A DNA stretch of 64,000 bases, taken from NCBI RefSeq assembly GCF_000204055.1, contig NW_006768782.1:1256313-1320312 (forward strand). Reading direction: 5' to 3'. The notes under the pieces were generated by a model. The model ran no database searches, was not told the origin of the DNA, and was given only the letters and a program-made list of their open reading frames with translations. A program made the position numbers and the translations under genes. Origin of the DNA: Melampsora larici-populina 98AG31. Its lineage: Eukaryota > Basidiomycota > Pucciniomycetes > Pucciniales > Melampsoraceae. How positions within the stretch are numbered: position 1 is the first letter of the stretch; the number at the start of each line of letters is the position of its first letter. Positions 34,486 to 43,431 of the stretch are shown here, in pieces.

Positions 34486-37400
34486 CTAGACTTCTTCATC
34501 CCTCCACATGTATGGTTTGAGCTTCAAAATATGAAAGATCGGGTGGGTTCTGTCTCCTTCCGCCAGTTCAAGTTCATAATTTCGTCCATTGTTCATAACC
34601 GTCTTGATTTTGTAAGGTCCGTCAAAGCGTGCTCTCAATTTTGATACCGTACGACCTTTCCCACCAACGATCTGCTGTCGATCCTGACTGTCCACCAATA
34701 CCCAGTCACCCAATTCTAATTGACCTGTTCCTTTTCTTCTTTTGTTGTACTGAAGTGCTTGATCCACACGACTCGCCCAAAGCTTGTCTCTGCAGGTTGC
34801 CCAATCAGCTCTTCTTTTTTCGATCCAGCGATGCGCGTCACTTTCTTGAATCTTCTGACCCAAATTTGTTGGAAAAAGACGAGGCTGTCGGGCAAAAACA
34901 AATTCAAAAGGGCTGATTCCGGTTGAAGAGTTCATGGCTGAATTGATCGCAAACTCTACCACAGGTAATGACTCTAACCATTTGGTGTGCCGGGATGCCG
35001 CTAGATGACGTAAAATCTGACCCAGAGTCTTGTTAGACCGCTCGCTACGTCCATCTGTTTGCGGGTGATAGGAGGTAGAAAGTTTGACCTTGATGTTGAG
35101 GCGCTCGTTAAGGTGTTGCCAGAATTGCGATATCCAAGTCTTATCCCTGTCGCCGATCATGGATGATGGTGCCCCGAAGATAGATAGCCACGAATGGAAT
35201 AGACGCCGTGCAGTTTTCTCAGCCGAGTCTTTTTGTGAAACCGGTATTAGTCGGACAAACCCTGATAAGCGGCATGTGCATGAGAGTACCATGTCAAGAC
35301 CATTGACTTTCGGGAAAGGGCCAACAAAGTCTAGGCTAATGTGTTCGAGTGGTGCATGAGGAACTTCGGTGGTTTGTAAGCGTCCAGATATTAATGTTGT
35401 TCTCGCCTTGTTGCGTTGACAACTGTCACAACTTGACACAAATGTTTTCACGTCAGTGGTCAATCCCGGCCAAAAGAATTCTTTCCGAAGCTGCTCAACA
35501 GTCTTGACCATTCCTAGATGACCAAGCGTGCTATGTACACGAGATATGAGGTCCTGTCGCAGTTGCTTGATGTTGGGAATGACCAAACGTCCCTCAATGT
35601 ACATGAGTTTGTCAATCATCAGACTGTCGTCCCGTAGTGGTAGTGTCAAGGACAACTTGGAACAGAAAGGGTCGGATTTGTAACCAAGCACTATCATCTG
35701 ACGGGTGTTTTCATCTATTTCGGCTTTGATCTCCATTGCGGCAACTTCTTCTCTTCGTGACAGTGCATCCGCGACAGAGTTATCGGGTCCCTTGAGGTAC
35801 TTAAAGTCCAAATCGAAGTCTGCGAGCGTCTCAAGCCACCTTGCTTGACGTCTGCTCAAGTTCCGCTGTTTCAGGATGTGCACCAAGCTATGATGATCCG
35901 ACATAACATTGATTTTTAACCCTAATAGCAACAACTTCCACTTTTGTAAGGCGTTGATGACTGCTAAAAGTTCTTGTTCATGGACTGGGTAGTTGCGTTC
36001 CGCTGGTGACATCGTTTGACTTTCGTATGCAATTGGTAAAGACGTATCCCAATCCTTGCCTTGAAATAGAGCCGCACCCAAACCGTATCCGCTAGCATCT
36101 GAGAAAAGCCACAATGGATCTTCGGAGTCATAATCTATTTTCTTCAGTACAGGAAGAGTCGTTATCAACCTTTTAATGTTTTCAAAAGCAGCTTCTTCCT
36201 TTGTACCCCACCGATAGTCTCCCGGTTTCTTCTTTGAGCTTGTTAGCGGTGCAAGCGTAGCAACATATTGGCCTAGTCCATCAACAAATTTTTTCAGCCA
36301 TTGTACCGTGCCTAGAAAAGAGTTCAGTCCTTTAGGTGATTTAGGGCTCCTCCAGGAGGTTATCTTGTCTACTTGAATTGGGTCAGGCCTGATGCCATCC
36401 TCACTGATCTCGTGACCAAGAAAGGATATCTTGCGCCTAAATAGTTTACTTTTGCGGGATGAGCAATATAAGTTGGCTTGTTTGAGGCGCGTCAGGACTT
36501 CCCTCAAATGCTTTTCGTGTTCCTCCACTGTATCTGAAAAAATGACTATATCATCTATGTATACCACACATATCTTCCCAATCAAATCCCCTAGAGCGTC
36601 TTCACAACGGGCCTGATGTGTCGCAGGAGCATTGCATAGCCCCATTGGCATAACCACCCACTCGTACATGCCCCATGGTGTTTTTACAGCCGTTAGTGGT
36701 ATGTCTTCCTCCCTCATCCGGGTCTGGAAAAAACTGTTGATTTGGTCAACTACAGAGAACACTTTTCCTGTAGCCACTAGCCGGACTGCTTCATCAGGGT
36801 TAGGTAAGGGCGAACGATCCTTCACGGTAACTTTATTGAGTTCACGGTAGTCGCAGACCCAACGCGGTTCCGCCGTTGGATCCTTCTTTGGAATGATGAG
36901 GGAGGGAGATCCATATTGACTCGAAGAACGACAAATGCGTCCCGCTTTCAAGTGTTGGTCAATGAGCCTGCGCCAAGCGTCACGGTGTCTCAATGGGTAT
37001 CCGTATTGTTTACCATTGATCGTAGCATTAGGGTCTGTCAACACAATTTTGTGACGGACCTTCAACAATTTGTTTTGTTCAGAGGGAGGGAAAAAATCAT
37101 CCTCCCCTTCCGCAACCGCGGGCAATTCATCAGGAAACAAGCAATTGAACTCTTCAAGCATAGCATCTTCTTTCTCAGCCAGTACTCTGGCACTTTCAAC
37201 CTTCTTCAAATTCTCTATCACACACGCTATCAACTCTTCCTTTGGAAGTGCGTCAAGATCCTTCATAGCAACTCTATTCAACTCTTTGTCTTTCATTTCA
37301 TTAAATTTCTTGAATTCCCGGTCATAAATCATCTTCCCACTCTTGGCATGAATAATACAACGTCTATGTACTGAGATATCAACTTTATGTAATTTCAGAA

Positions 37401-37917
37401 ACGGTGTCCCACAGATCATATCATAACCACCGTTGAGTTTGGCCACCTTGAAGAAATTCGCACCGAATTTGATTTCAGGATCCTTTGAATCCAAATTGGC
37501 AAAAGTAAAATGGGTAAGCTGTTTTACCGGACCTTCTGATTCAAGAGCCAAACCCACAGTTACGGGCTTAACCAGAGGGCGTTGTGGTATTTGAGCCTTC
37601 TGCGCCAAGTGTGCGTCCATCAGGTTGGTTTTGCAGGCTGAATCAAACAAAGCCCGGATGGGTAAGCCATTGCAAACAAGGTCAACAACGATCGAGGGCT
37701 CTCTGTTACCAGGGACGCACCTCTCTTGTTTCTCCTCCTCCATGCATGCCACCAACACTCGGTCCGCTTCAGCATAGCGCTCCAGTTCCTCCTTCGAGAG
37801 CTCTGGCATTTCAGTCATCGCCGCGACTCGAGTTACTGGAGCTGGATTGTTACTCGGACGGCCTGCTGGTCTTTGAGAAGTCGATCCAGGTGGAGGTTGA
37901 GCGTCCGTGCGAGGCGG
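34486..37917 (-). CDS. Ty3 Pol polyprotein: protease, RT, RNase H, integrase
   Basis: One uninterrupted frame in retrotransposon sequence. The open frame extends upstream to 38121, but that part is CACTA MITE sequence, not Pol. In order: a protease-like LFDSACKTNLMDA (Ser-Ala in place of the usual Thr-Gly), RT with GSPSLIIPKKD and YIDDIVIFSD, RNase H with WLFSDASGYGLGAALFQGK, an HHCC zinc finger (HSTLGHLGMVKT then SCDSCQRNK), and an integrase core with LDFVGPF, IGDRDKTW and DGRSERSNKTL giving Asp, Asp and Glu. The protein ends LKPYMWRDEEV without a chromodomain. All catalytic motifs of RT and integrase are present. Confidence 0.9.
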   Translation of the reverse strand, partial: PPRTDAQPPPGSTSQRPAGRPSNNPAPVTRVAAMTEMPELSKEELERYAEADRVLVACMEEEKQERCVPGNREPSIVVDLVCNGLPIRALFDSACKTNLMDAHLAQKAQIPQRPLVKPVTVGLALESEGPVKQLTHFTFANLDSKDPEIKFGANFFKVAKLNGGYDMICGTPFLKLHKVDISVHRRCIIHAKSGKMIYDREFKKFNEMKDKELNRVAMKDLDALPKEELIACVIENLKKVESARVLAEKEDAMLEEFNCLFPDELPAVAEGEDDFFPPSEQNKLLKVRHKIVLTDPNATINGKQYGYPLRHRDAWRRLIDQHLKAGRICRSSSQYGSPSLIIPKKDPTAEPRWVCDYRELNKVTVKDRSPLPNPDEAVRLVATGKVFSVVDQINSFFQTRMREEDIPLTAVKTPWGMYEWVVMPMGLCNAPATHQARCEDALGDLIGKICVVYIDDIVIFSDTVEEHEKHLREVLTRLKQANLYCSSRKSKLFRRKISFLGHEISEDGIRPDPIQVDKITSWRSPKSPKGLNSFLGTVQWLKKFVDGLGQYVATLAPLTSSKKKPGDYRWGTKEEAAFENIKRLITTLPVLKKIDYDSEDPLWLFSDASGYGLGAALFQGKDWDTSLPIAYESQTMSPAERNYPVHEQELLAVINALQKWKLLLLGLKINVMSDHHSLVHILKQRNLSRRQARWLETLADFDLDFKYLKGPDNSVADALSRREEVAAMEIKAEIDENTRQMIVLGYKSDPFCSKLSLTLPLRDDSLMIDKLMYIEGRLVIPNIKQLRQDLISRVHSTLGHLGMVKTVEQLRKEFFWPGLTTDVKTFVSSCDSCQRNKARTTLISGRLQTTEVPHAPLEHISLDFVGPFPKVNGLDMVLSCTCRLSGFVRLIPVSQKDSAEKTARRLFHSWLSIFGAPSSMIGDRDKTWISQFWQHLNERLNIKVKLSTSYHPQTDGRSERSNKTLGQILRHLAASRHTKWLESLPVVEFAINSAMNSSTGISPFEFVFARQPRLFPTNLGQKIQESDAHRWIEKRRADWATCRDKLWASRVDQALQYNKRRKGTGQLELGDWVLVDSQDRQQIVGGKGRTVSKLRARFDGPYKIKTVMNNGRNYELELAEGDRTHPIFHILKLKPYMWRDEEV

Positions 37918-37920
37918 TCT

Positions 37921-38736
37921 CACTACACAAAATGTCATCTTTACCGGGCGGTAAAGAAAACTACTGACATAGAAAAGTCCTGAGGCAACAGGAAGAGAGC
38001 TAAAAATCTGAAAAAATATGCACCTTGTTCCTAGATGTTGGGGCGTCATGACGAGTATTTTTTTGTATTTTACACACAGATACTGGTTAATGTACCAACA
38101 ATAAACACTGAAAATCATCAAAAATTCACGTGTAACAATACCTGAAATTTGGCCCTTGACTTTGAAGACAGGATTTTGGAATCTTCAAACATCAATAACT
38201 TTTGCAGTTCTGAATCAAATCACTCGATTTGAAGTGCATTAAAAAGGTGAGCTTTTCCTCTACATTTTTCATTGAGACATCACATCTGTAGCTGGTCTAA
38301 AAAAGATCCTACAGAGCTATTCATGCAGAACTGTTTGAACATATGTAGAGTGTTTAAATGACTAGATAGCACCTTACTAATATTATGAAGTGTGAAGGAG
38401 AATAGTTCAGCTTTTGAATGAACCAAAAATCGAGTTATTCGGAGCAGAATTGCAAAAGTTATTGAAGTTTTTAGACCACAAAATATTGTCTTCATACTCA
38501 TGACCCAAATTTCAGGTATTGTTACATGTGAGTTTTTGATGATTTTCAGTGTTTATTGTTAGTACATAAACCAATATCTGCGTGTAAAATACAAAAAAAT
38601 ACTCATCATGACGCCCCAACATCTAGGAACAAGGTGCATATTTTTTCAGATTTTTAGCTCTCTTCCTGTTGCCTCAGGACTTTTCTATGTCAGTAGTTTT
38701 CTTTACCGCCCGGTAAAGATGACATTTGGTGTAGTG
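37921..38736. mobile_element. CACTA MITE, TSD TCT, inside gag-pol
   Basis: The ends are CACTACACAAAATGTCATCT and, inward from the right, CACTACACCAAATGTCATCT. TCT is at 37918-37920 and 38737-38739. The inverted arms are about 200 bp or more. A perfect palindrome TTTACCGGGCGGTAAA (TTTACCGCCCGGTAAA on the other strand) lies about 20 bp from each end. On the coding strand, deleting the element and one TSD copy restores the gag-pol frame, so it interrupted an open frame. Its 816 bp encode nothing of its own. Confidence 0.92.
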
Positions 38737-39960
38737 TCTTGGTCCAGCATTGAATTGCTCCGGTGGTGGGACACTGATGAAGGTACTGGAAGTCTCTGTA
38801 CAGTTTGGTCTGTTGCACTTTGTCTTGCAACTCAAACACAAGCCAAGGTGACGCATCCATTGCTTATAACGCCACGCGTGTTCCGCCCGTTCTTCTGGGC
38901 TTCGAACCGATGGTCTGACTCCATTAGCGACCTGATTTGAATGTGATCCCGATGTTTGATGGCTTTGGAAAGGGTTCGTATTAGAAGTTCTCGATCTGCC
39001 TTCTTTGATTTGACCTCCATCCACCAAAACTCGCCAGATTGCTTTCGCACGCGAAATGAAAGTGATCATGTTAAAGGAGTCATCCATGAGGAGTCTATCT
39101 TTCCTGACCGTGCTGTCAAAGATATCAGGCACTCCCCAACAGATTTACTGTGCGAGTTCTTTCTGAGTGATGCGTGAGAATCTAGCTATCGTTCGGTGAA
39201 GGCCTTGGGCTCGTTCGATGAAAGCGTCGAAACTTTCGGCCGGTTTGATTTGTAGCTTTCGCAGTTGTCGTTCGGTATCCGCTGCCCAATCTTCAGGTAA
39301 GGTTCCTAAAGCGAACAAGTCCATCACCTCAGACCATGTTTTCCCTTCTAATTCAGATCTCGCCGATTGGAACCAAGCTGAAGCTTGTTGGTCCACCAAA
39401 AGAGATCCCAACAATTTCATTCGTTCTCTGTCGCTGTTCAAATCTTTGACATCGAAGTATTGCTCCACTAGCCACTGCCAATGAAACAGTTCAGTTGGTT
39501 TACCAAAAGGACCCTTGTACTTGGGCACCTCAGCGAGTCGAATCTTGCTGGCCGTTACAGTTGAGCTCGAATCGTTGCTATGGCTATCTGAAGCGTCTGC
39601 CCCCTGGTCACGTGCCTTCAGAATAGGTGCTGATGTAGGTGCTGGTAAGGCCGGTGACGTTGGTGATAAGGGCGGTAAAACTACCGGTGCTGGTTCAGGA
39701 GCGAGCCAGCGAACTGCTGGAGTTGATTGAGCCCATGGATAGGTCCACGGCATCGCAGTCGGTGGCATTGGCAGAGTCTGACCGGATTCCAAATTGTATG
39801 CCGGAGGCGCCGCAACCACAGGAATGACGGGTCGTGAGGCAAAATTGATTGTCAGAGGCTGCTCTTGATCACTTGGAATCTGGACTTGCTGTACTACAAT
39901 TGGAGAGGGCGAAGCTGGCCCATTTTCCATGTATTGGGCAAAAGGGTTATTTGATTTCAA
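38737..39960 (-). CDS. Gag-like region, central and zinc-knuckle part
   Basis: Two blocks in one frame. The upstream block has Pro-rich sequence followed by PTELFHWQWLVEQYF and LEGKTWSEVMDLFA, typical of retrotransposon capsid-like domains. After an in-frame TAA at 39145-39147 the frame continues with ICWGVPDIFDSTVRKD and a Cys cluster (LCLSCKTKCNRPNC), which is a knuckle-like nucleic-acid binding site. The TAA could come from CAA by one transition. The block ends at the CACTA MITE. Confidence 0.65.
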
Positions 39961-40613
39961 GACTGTAAACTATAATCGCCAGCTTGCCCCCGCGTTTCTT
40001 CACGTCCTCGAGCTAGGTCTTGAACCATGGTTTCCAGGGTGTCAAGTCGGTTGCAACGCCGTTCCAAAGCTGCATTACGGTCCATTACTTCCTGTAGTTG
40101 TCGTTTCAGGAATTCGATATGATCTTCGTCCGAAATCTTTGCCATTGACATCTTGCCTTTCCCACCAGATGTTGATGGTTCCGCCATGACACCTTTGATC
40201 TGCGCTTGCGGCGTGAATACAAAAGCACCCGGCGGTCTCGGTGTAGCGAAATTGTCCAAAAGTTTATGTGGTGTAGCTTTATTCCACAGTAATCGGTTGA
40301 AAAAATGTTGAACTATCTCCTTATCACTTGTACGCGTCCAGTCGTTGTATTGGTCTGGTAGAAGCTGGACAGGTGTTTTTGGTGATTGTCGATCACTGCT
40401 ATTCTCGATGGAAATTAGCGGTCGACTGGAGGCTAGTATGCGATGATCAGAAGCTGACGTCTCCGGCACTTCCGGTTGCCAATTGTAACGCGGAGGATTC
40501 GGAGCTGGTGGACTGCTAGGTGGTGATTCAATGTGTGTCTTTCCTCGAGGACGGCGAAGAAAGGCTTCAGGATTGTCGGAGTAGTTGTCTGGGAGATTAC
40601 GTCGATCGGGCAT
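39957..40613 (-). CDS. First ORF of the Ty3 element (N-terminal Gag-like)
   Basis: 218 codons starting MPDRRNLPDNYSDNPEAF and ending GDYSLQS. It contains a coiled-coil-like stretch (HIEFLKRQLQEVMDRNAALE). The TGA stop overlaps the next frame by a few bases (TCTTGAAATC), so the next ORF lies in the -1 frame. Programmed frameshifting, a point deletion or an alternative start could link them. Confidence 0.6.
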   Translation of the reverse strand: MPDRRNLPDNYSDNPEAFLRRPRGKTHIESPPSSPPAPNPPRYNWQPEVPETSASDHRILASSRPLISIENSSDRQSPKTPVQLLPDQYNDWTRTSDKEIVQHFFNRLLWNKATPHKLLDNFATPRPPGAFVFTPQAQIKGVMAEPSTSGGKGKMSMAKISDEDHIEFLKRQLQEVMDRNAALERRCNRLDTLETMVQDLARGREETRGQAGDYSLQS

Positions 40614-40741
40614 GAACAGAAGGCAGAACAGAAGGTGGGATATTGGCAGCAGAGTGAACAGCGGGGTATTTCGACTCAGTCGGAGTGGTTATACAGCAGG
40701 GAATCGGAGAGTTTTAAAGTTTAAAATATAGGTGAAAAAAG

Positions 40742-41181
40742 AGGACCCTGGAATACACCCATGGAGGGTACTTACGAAAAAACCGACCTTTTGTTGACGT
40801 AGTTTTTCGATACTAAACTGCACTTTATCAATACCTACAGGAGCACAAAAGATGCACCAGAATGAAGGCTTTCAAATGCACTAGCTCGCAGCCTGGTAGC
40901 ACCAATATTACCTAAGATATATCAATGTAACGCCCAAAAAAGGGCCAAAAATCGAGGGTCGGTTTTTGGCCTTGGAGGTCGAAAAAAAAATTGCGCCATC
41001 GCGATTTACGCCGCCGTGAGACACGATGCCGGGCTCTGTCTGGTCTCATCTGATAGCCCTACTCCATGCGCATCTTTTGAAGTGCTCTGCAGCTTCATAG
41101 AGGCACTGATGCGTAGTGTAGAGGCAAAAAACTGAAAATCATGCTCCGTCAGTACCCTCCATGGGTGTATTCCAGGGTCCT
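40742..41181. mobile_element. 440-bp MITE with 8-bp TSD GAAAAAAG beside the 5' LTR
   Basis: The ends are AGGACCCTGGAATACACCCA and its reverse complement, matching for about 31 bp. GAAAAAAG occurs at 40734-40741 and 41182-41189. The right copy touches the LTR, so the insertion occupies the position of the primer-binding site. An 8-bp duplication suggests hAT mobilisation. Non-coding. Confidence 0.85.
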
Positions 41182-41189
41182 GAAAAAAG

Positions 41190-41505
41190 TGTAAGGTTTC
41201 CAAGAGAGAACCTTCACTGTGATCACAGGGAACTGCTCGAAAGCGCAAGTCACCTATAAAATGAATCTATATTCCCAAACTGGCTCCGCGTGGAGAGTCT
41301 CCTCTAATCAGTATCCACTAACACAACACTAAGCACACAAGAGAGATGAATAAAAGAACTAATAGAATGCTTACCTGGCTCCGCGTGGAGAGTCTCCTAA
41401 GGGAAAAGAGACAATCTGGAGCCAGGGCAACGGAAACAACTACACTAGACTCCTATAAACCCATAACACCCTGTGTAAGCACTAACTGTAAGGCATACCC
41501 TTACA
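41190..41505 (-). repeat. 5' LTR of the Ty3 element
   Basis: 316 bp, identical to the 3' LTR, and followed by the TATAT duplication. Confidence 0.95.
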
Positions 41506-42698
41506 TATATTCAATAAAGTACCAATGTGAAATAGAAGAAACTACCAACCTTCAGAGAACCAGTGCTCTGCATTAGCAGCCAGATCCATCAATGAATAAC
41601 ACTTGTTATTGTGGCATGATCCAGGCCATCCGGTATAGAGAGCTGTGATCCTTTGATCGCAGTCACAGACAATCTGAGCATTAATAGAATAGCGTTTCTT
41701 GCGGTCAAACCAAGTCTCGCCATCTATGCCAGGCCTTTGATACAGTGGAAAAGTCGTTCTGTCTATGAATCCTACACAACCAGGAAAGCCTTCTAAGGCC
41801 ATGAATTGTGAGATTTCTTTTTGCCAATCACAATCAGGCCACTGGAGGTAATCGGAAGCGTATTCATTGATAGCCTGAATGCATCGGCGTGAGCAGTTGA
41901 CCACAGCACCAGCTGATAGCTTGTAAGTCCTAGCTAAACGGCCCAGTGATGCTCCGTTTCCAAAACTTCCTAATTGTTCCAAAGTAAGAGCGAGCTGTTT
42001 GGCGACAGGTGGCTGTGGATTACGAGATGTGCAGAAAAACACTGGATGTCCGGCAATAAGGTCAAGAATGGCATCATAGCCAGCTCTCGTGGTTCACATA
42101 GCTTGTTTGAACTCAAATGGCCGATCACATAAGACATCATTGAAGTTGAAGTCGTCTTCGAAATGCATCTTCCATCGAGGTTCGTGGTATCTCATCTCAG
42201 TGACCAGCTCCAAAAGGTCCTCAAGTTTGTCTTCTACATTAAAGATGAAGTCAAAGATTAAAGCTGATGTTTCATCATCTGGATAAACTAAATCACCCAT
42301 TGAAGGGACCATTCATTCTCCATATATCAACTCTTGCACTCTTAATTCATGAGCCTTGTCAGATGCTGATTGATACCATTCCTCTACAATCTTGATAGTT
42401 TTTTGATGTTCAGAGGTTCTAACCATGACGATGATTCTGGATTTCTGTTTGTTGCCCAAAGAAGGTTTGATGTAGCTCAAAACCTCACTGGGTCCAGTGG
42501 GTTTGGCTTGACCGACTGAGAAAACCCCACAGGATTTCTGTTTTACTGCTCGGGTAGCTTGGAAAGGGAAAAAGTTTTTAACATTTTGTGTACTTTGTAT
42601 GACTGTTTTTTATGAACACGACTTTTTTAACGTTAAAACATAAATACTTAGCCGTTTCATATTTTTTTGTTGTTGTAAAAAAACAAACTTGACACCCC

Positions 42699-43431
42699 CT
42701 ACTGTTGCAGAAAAACAACGTCGTAGCTCCCTAGAACTCCGCTCTGGATCAACTTGAGCTGAGATCGAAAAGACCATATCTGAGGATGTCTTTCCGAATT
42801 TTGATCAAAGTTTTCGGACAATGGGGTCCTGAACTGAACAATCTACGCACTGAGGTATCTCGTTCAGCGAGTTTTCAGCGGTGTTCAAATGGTTCAACAC
42901 GCTCATCACCCACTCAGATTGGATTTCCGCTGAGTCTCGTGTTGAGCTTGTTCTTTGCACAAACAAAACAAATTCTACAGGAAGCCGAGACACTCCAAGG
43001 CCCCCGACGTCGGGGGCCCTCTCAACGGGCACGGTGAAAACAGCTCTTACATATTTAATGGAATGTAACTCATTCACATCAATGAGAGATAAGTGAGCAG
43101 GTATATAAGTCTTTTTTTGGAGTTGAGTGAAGGTATTGATCAAGAAGTTCAAGTTCAATAAAAATCTTACTATTCTAACAGAATGATTCATAAATTTGAT
43201 CCCAATCAAAAGACAAAGTGAAGCCATCCAAGGCAATTCTGATCAAATTAAACTCAAGTGATCAATTTACTCAACATCTCCATACCATTTTCTGTTTTGG
43301 ATAATCGATGGTATGTTATAATCTGCTGCAAGACAACAAATGGTTCATTTTTAATTACACTTATCACTGAAATCATTTCAATCCGTTTCAATTCATATTG
43401 CAATGGTTTCTTTTTGGCTCCGAAGTCGTAA
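42699..43431. other. Intergenic stretch between Harbinger and Rrb1
   Basis: Holds the second copy of the 32-bp repeat at 43005-43036. It contains no gene I can support. Confidence 0.4.
43005..43036 (-). repeat. 32-bp dispersed repeat, second copy (inverted)
   Basis: Exact reverse complement of 27809-27840. Here the adjoining bases complete the palindrome GGCCCCCGACGTCGGGGGCC, which is one mismatch from perfect in the first copy. Confidence 0.75.

Larger units (their letters stand above)
33700..41505 (-). mobile_element. Ty3-type LTR retrotransposon, TSD TATAT, recent
   Basis: TATAT is duplicated at 33695-33699 and 41506-41510. The LTRs (33700-34015 and 41190-41505) are 316 bp, begin TG, end CA, and I find no difference between them. 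The coding strand is minus: gag-like region about 40613-38737, then protease, RT, RNase H and integrase to 34486. A purine tract AGAGGGGGAGGG lies next to the 3' LTR. Two MITEs are nested inside. The element sits in an intron of the Harbinger transposase. Confidence 0.95.
32134..42312 (-). pseudogene. Harbinger transposase, split and carrying stops
   Basis: The first piece (42312-41550) includes AGYDAILDLIAGHPVFF, GFPGCVGFIDRTTFPL (first catalytic Asp), DRKKRYSINAQIVCD and GWPGSCHNN. The family normally has HD at this last site, so the second catalytic Asp appears to be Asn. The second piece (33674-33516) has DEYILADSAY and ARVRNEHAIGILK, which includes the catalytic Glu. The third (32411-32134) has LRELRLQLDSKEDMDF and CCILLHNMLAQLGD, the usual C-terminus. 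TGA codons occur at 42094-42096 and 33643-33645. The pieces are separated by the Ty3 element, which landed in an intron, and by the CACAG hairpin element, which landed in an exon. Confidence 0.8.
29438..42698. mobile_element. PIF/Harbinger transposon expanded by nested insertions
   Basis: The left end is TAGGGGTTGTCAAGTTTTTT (TA flank included) and the right end reads inward TAGGGGGTGTCAAGTTTGTT. The flanking duplication is TA or CTA, depending on how one base is counted. It contains the two genes expected of this superfamily, facing each other: a Myb-like accessory protein (30075-31938, +) and a DDE_Tnp_4-type transposase on the minus strand in three pieces (42312-41550, 33674-33516, 32411-32134). 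Removing the CACAG element and the Ty3 element leaves about 4.35 kb. Both genes carry in-frame TGA stops, so this copy is dead. Confidence 0.85.

Noticed and set aside
34309..34644. Plus-strand frames along the Ty3 element
   Set aside because: Shadows of the intact minus-strand Pol frame.
37921..38121. Upstream extension of the Pol frame starting MMIFSVYCWY
   Set aside because: This part is MITE sequence; the similarity of ORFs at both MITE ends comes from its inverted repeats, not from a gene.
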